From: Epiperipatus broadwayi
Taxonomy: Eukaryota > Onychophora > Udeonychophora > Euonychophora > Peripatidae
NCBI GenBank assembly: GCA_028023455.1
Contig: JAQFVV010012405.1
Coordinates: forward strand, 7,215,334 to 7,279,333
Direction of reading: 5' to 3'
Length of the DNA: 64,000 nucleotides
Shown here: positions 60,876 through 64,000 of the stretch, piece after piece
Layout: each line of letters opens with the position of its first letter
How positions within the stretch are numbered: position 1 is the stretch's first letter
The notes under the pieces: generated by a model
The model's database searches: none
The model's input: the letters and a program-made list of their open reading frames with translations, nothing else
Told to the model about the DNA's origin: nothing
Program-made: the position numbers and the translations under genes

Positions 60876-61025
60876 AAAAAACAGTATTTTTTTTTCTTTT
60901 TTTTTTTTTCCATGTGTCATAGCATCGGCCGGGACGCGAACCCACAACCGTCTGCAACCAACTACTTGCTTGCATGGCAGCTGCGATACCTCTCGGCTAA
61001 CAACGCAAGACAAAAAACGGTATTT
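60876..61025 (-). mobile_element. tRNA-derived SINE, best copy, with target duplication
   Basis: Insert 60890-61011 is flanked by AAAAAACAGTATTT and AAAAAACGGTATTT (13 of 14). On the minus strand: GCGTTGTTAGCCGAGAGG (box A TTAGCCGAGAGG), GCTGCCATGCAAGCAAG with a TGC-type anticodon loop, an extended TTGGTTGCAGACGGTTGT segment, box B GGGTTCGCGTCCCGG, GATGCTATGACACATGG and a poly-A tail (T run on plus). Derived from a tRNA; nothing of a coding nature. Confidence 0.88.
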
Positions 61026-61029
61026 CATA

Positions 61030-61980
61030 ATAAAAAAGAGTTCAAGAAAAATAGTTATTAATTTTACCGCGACACCTATTATCGAATTTTAACACTTTTT
61101 TTGAGCCCGGTTTATTTTTTAAATAAAATAATTTTATGAAAAGAATCGGAAACTTTTAACGCTATATTTTACCATCAATTATGTTTATTCACTATGCCTT
61201 GTACATCATTAATGTTGATTAAACACATTATATAAATGCGTTTCAGAAAAGTCGATTTTCAAATAGTGATTATATTTCCAAACTTCTTCACATACCTGAA
61301 AACATTGTTTTAAATTATTTGTCCTACCATTTTAATGCAATTCATGTTCAACAAGCTTCTAACTTTCAAAATATAAAATTAATTTTACAATGAATCCTTT
61401 TTGCAGGATCCTAAATTAATGCTCAAATTAAAATACTTTTTAAATATTTCAAAGCCAGATACTAGCTAAGAATAATAAAATAACTTTTATTGATCTATAA
61501 CTGATGTTGCATAAAAACCACTTGAATAAGAGAAAAATAATTACTTTACTTGATACCAAAAGAAATGTCTAAGTTTCGCTTAGATTCAAATTCCGTAGCA
61601 TAGTCATAGCAGATGAATGTGCTACCATATGTCATCAGGTGGCTTGTATGCCCAAACCAATTGAGATGTAATATGTTTCTAGAAATAATAATTTTCATTC
61701 TACTGTAGATCCAGCTATTGTAATCTTGAATAATGATTAGACAACAGATAATATAACATTATAATACCCATATCTTTAGAATAGTATATGTCTTTTGCCT
61801 TCATGAATGATGCAGAACTGGATCTAATGCACTTTGCATTTGGAAATCACCGCCTTCTCCTTTATCCTGTTAAACCTAATATCCTGAAATTTAAAAGAAA
61901 TGCTAATGTTCTAATTTACAAATTTATATAACTTATATGACACTTATGGATTCCTATTCTTGTCTAGAAAAGTTCATTCC
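61030..61980. other. AT-rich non-coding stretch
   Basis: No supported feature was found in this stretch. Confidence 0.5.
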
Positions 61981-61984
61981 AACA

Positions 61985-62520
61985 ATAGCATCATGTGACT
62001 TTCTCACATGATTGATCATACACTCATAAGAGGAATTATCTTCTCCCCATTTTAGAGCAATCTAATATAGTCCTAAATAATCAATGAACACCAGACACAA
62101 ATGTCCTATAAAATTCTCTCCAGATTGATTTCTGGTTTTGGCCAGTGAAGATTAGGATTCAAAGCTGGAATTAATGCACCTACATGATTAGCAGCCACCT
62201 TTTACTTCAAAAATTAACAAAAAAAACATAAGATTTTAAACCCCAGCTAACTCCCTTACAAAATTATATAATAACTGGTTCTATGTCAGTCTCTATATAT
62301 TTCAAATATTTCAGTTTTAAAACAAATATAGGCTTTTTACACTTTATCCGTAAATACAATTACAGCTTTGAACCCTATTTTTCACTGACAAAGATCAAAA
62401 TCAAACATTGGTTTAGAAATGGGGATGTCATAGCATTATATCACCATACAGTTGATGTCTCTAGAGTAAATGAAGATAACTTTTCTTGGAAACATATGAG
62501 ATGAGTAATCATGTGAAAAA
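61985..62520. repeat. diverged hairpin-like repeat
   Basis: CATCATGTGACTTTCTCACATGA at the left, AATAATCAATGAACACC, CCAGATTGATTTCTGG and GGCCAGTGAAGA in the middle, CAGCCACCTTTTAC near 62195, then GTAATCATGTGAAAAAGTC and ATGTGAT at 62505-62530. The order follows family A with low identity. Probably an old relative. Confidence 0.45.
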
Positions 62521-62821
62521 GTCATGTGATATTGTTGATATATCATTTGTCTCTCTGAGTAAATGGCTAAACAAGCTTTAAATATTCCTTCTGAAAAAAA
62601 AAAAAGGGATTTGCTACAACCTTTTTTGCAACAATTGAAGTGACAAAATATTTTCCAGACTTGTCAATTATTAATGGATAAAACTTTACTCTCGATATAT
62701 CTATTTGGCTACTAGAAAAAATTTTCAGCTACATAATTTGTGCGAATGCTAAAGAGGTGCACTATTATATGCTGAGACACCTTATTTATATATGCATATA
62801 CATCTATAGTTCAAAATTCAT

Positions 62822-63705
62822 TCATCATCATCAACCATAGTCAATCCACTGCAGGAGGAAGGTCTCTCCAAGTTCAATCCACCTTATTTGATCTTTAGCT
62901 TCTCTTCTCCATATCACCCCTGCACACTTTCTTATTTCATCCATCCATCTAATATATGGTTTCTTTCTTCCTCTTTTACAATCTCTTGGAATCCAGTTTA
63001 AGATTTAAATTGTCCATCTATTATCATCTCTTCTAGCAATTTATCCAAATCAACTCCACTTCAGACTTAAATTTTTTCAATGAGTTCAGTAACAACTGTT
63101 TGTTGTCTTACCCATATACTGCATTTTTGATCTCTTTTTGTTACTCGCAACATTCATCTCTCATACTTCTTTGAGTGGTCTGAAGTATCTGTATTGCTTT
63201 TTATTAAGTGTCCAAGTCTCAGATCTATAAATAAAAACTGGTAAACATATTTATTAAAAACCTTCCTTTTCAAACACATTTCCTTTTTGTATCAAAGTTA
63301 TTTCTACCCAAAGCACTCCAACCAAGTTTAATTCTATGATTAGTATTATCCATTATGTTTCCATCTGCATTTATAATCTGACCAAGGTATTTGTAGCTGT
63401 TAACTACTTCTAACTCATCATAATTAATCTTTATTTTCATATTTTGAAAAAATCCATTAAACATTACTTTAGTTTTTTTTAACATTTATCTTTAGTCCTA
63501 CTTTCATCTGATAACTCCTGCAACATTTCCTGCAGCTCTAAAGAATTATGTGCAAAAACAACTACATCATTTGCAAAATCTATGACTTCAATAATCTCTA
63601 TTTATTTTCAATCCTTTAGCTTTCTATTTTAATCCCCAAAATACTTTCTGCAGCACTGCTATAAAGTTTTGGAGATACGGAGTCACTCTATCTTACACCC
63701 TTTTC
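62822..63705 (-). pseudogene. RTE LINE 3' portion (copy C)
   Basis: Begins with the ATC tail and runs up to about the motif B region. Readable parts: a 71-codon frame 63270-63485 with [14 protein letters not shown] and [15 protein letters not shown], the decayed FADD region near 63560-63585, and SISP-like sequence near 63670-63690. Several frameshifts and stops. 5'-truncated near 63705. Confidence 0.85.
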
Positions 63706-63806
63706 AATTTTCTATTAATATCTAAAAATTATTTTAAATAACCACTGCAATAATTTAATTAGTAATGCTTAATTAATTTATATTTATTTATATATTAATT
63801 AACAAA

Positions 63807-64000
63807 GTATGGAGAGGTACATGTTAACTATAAAAAGAAGAGATAGAAAACTAAATACATGGATGAGAGAACAAACAAATGTTACTGACGTCATTGAAAG
63901 AATTAAGAGACTGAAGTTTGACTGGACATATTTCTAGATAAAATGATAATAAATGGACAGTTAAAATCTCAAACTGGATTCCAATAATTGTAAAAGACTT
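63807..64000 (+). pseudogene. RTE LINE 3' fragment (copy D), runs off the window
   Basis: MERYMLTIKRRDRKLNTWM, EQTNVTDVIERIKRLKF and then a decayed GHI/WT region match the C-terminal part of the RTE. It starts about 100 bp from the truncated 5' edge of copy C, in the opposite orientation. The 3' end lies outside the window. Confidence 0.85.

Overview
This window is strongly AT-rich, gene-poor DNA from an animal, most likely an invertebrate. It holds RTE-clade LINE retrotransposons, remnants of Penelope-like GIY-YIG endonucleases, tRNA-derived SINEs, a hAT element, two Tc1/mariner/pogo-type elements and many long inverted repeats. I recognise no host protein-coding gene. Nearly every readable protein fragment belongs to a transposable element, and I cannot name the species.

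Layout. 1.5-6.0 kb is a decayed full-length RTE copy (+), broken by a SINE, by a 1.39-kb insert between two copies of an RTE segment, and by a hairpin element. 7.0-8.3 kb has a hairpin element, a fold-back with tRNA-like arms and a SINE. 8.7-9.9 kb is an unexplained repeat-poor island. 10.35-11.12 kb is a fusion of a hairpin element and the 3' end of a LINE inside one target duplication. 13.63-14.70 kb is a TA-flanked DNA transposon relic. 17.2-17.7 and 22.0-23.1 kb are unidentified patches richer in G and C. 27.86-31.2 kb is the best-preserved element, an RTE on the minus strand with endonuclease and reverse transcriptase readable through two frameshifts and one stop. 32.7-38.8 kb is dense in fold-backs, one with perfect 73-bp arms, followed by a tRNA-Gly pseudogene and RTE fragments. 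41.1-41.5 kb is a second TA-flanked element. 48.0-48.3 kb has a GIY-YIG fragment. 50.9-55.5 kb is a decayed second LINE holding a 1.9-kb hAT element with a perfect 8-bp target duplication. 58.0-60.3 kb has a Penelope-like relic bounded by inverted motifs and a fold-back. 62.8-64.0 kb has two truncated RTE copies.

Most interesting signal. A dispersed hairpin family (about 14 pieces here, full form about 600 bp) looks like a DNA-transposon fold-back, but six copies are flanked by 13, 13-14, 14, 12, 13 and 14-bp target duplications. Each of these keeps one outer end and is cut at a variable point at the other. That is the signature of LINE-type target-primed retroposition, not cut-and-paste. One copy is joined head to head with a LINE fragment inside a single 11-bp duplication, which suggests a shared machinery. 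A second hairpin family shows the same pattern.
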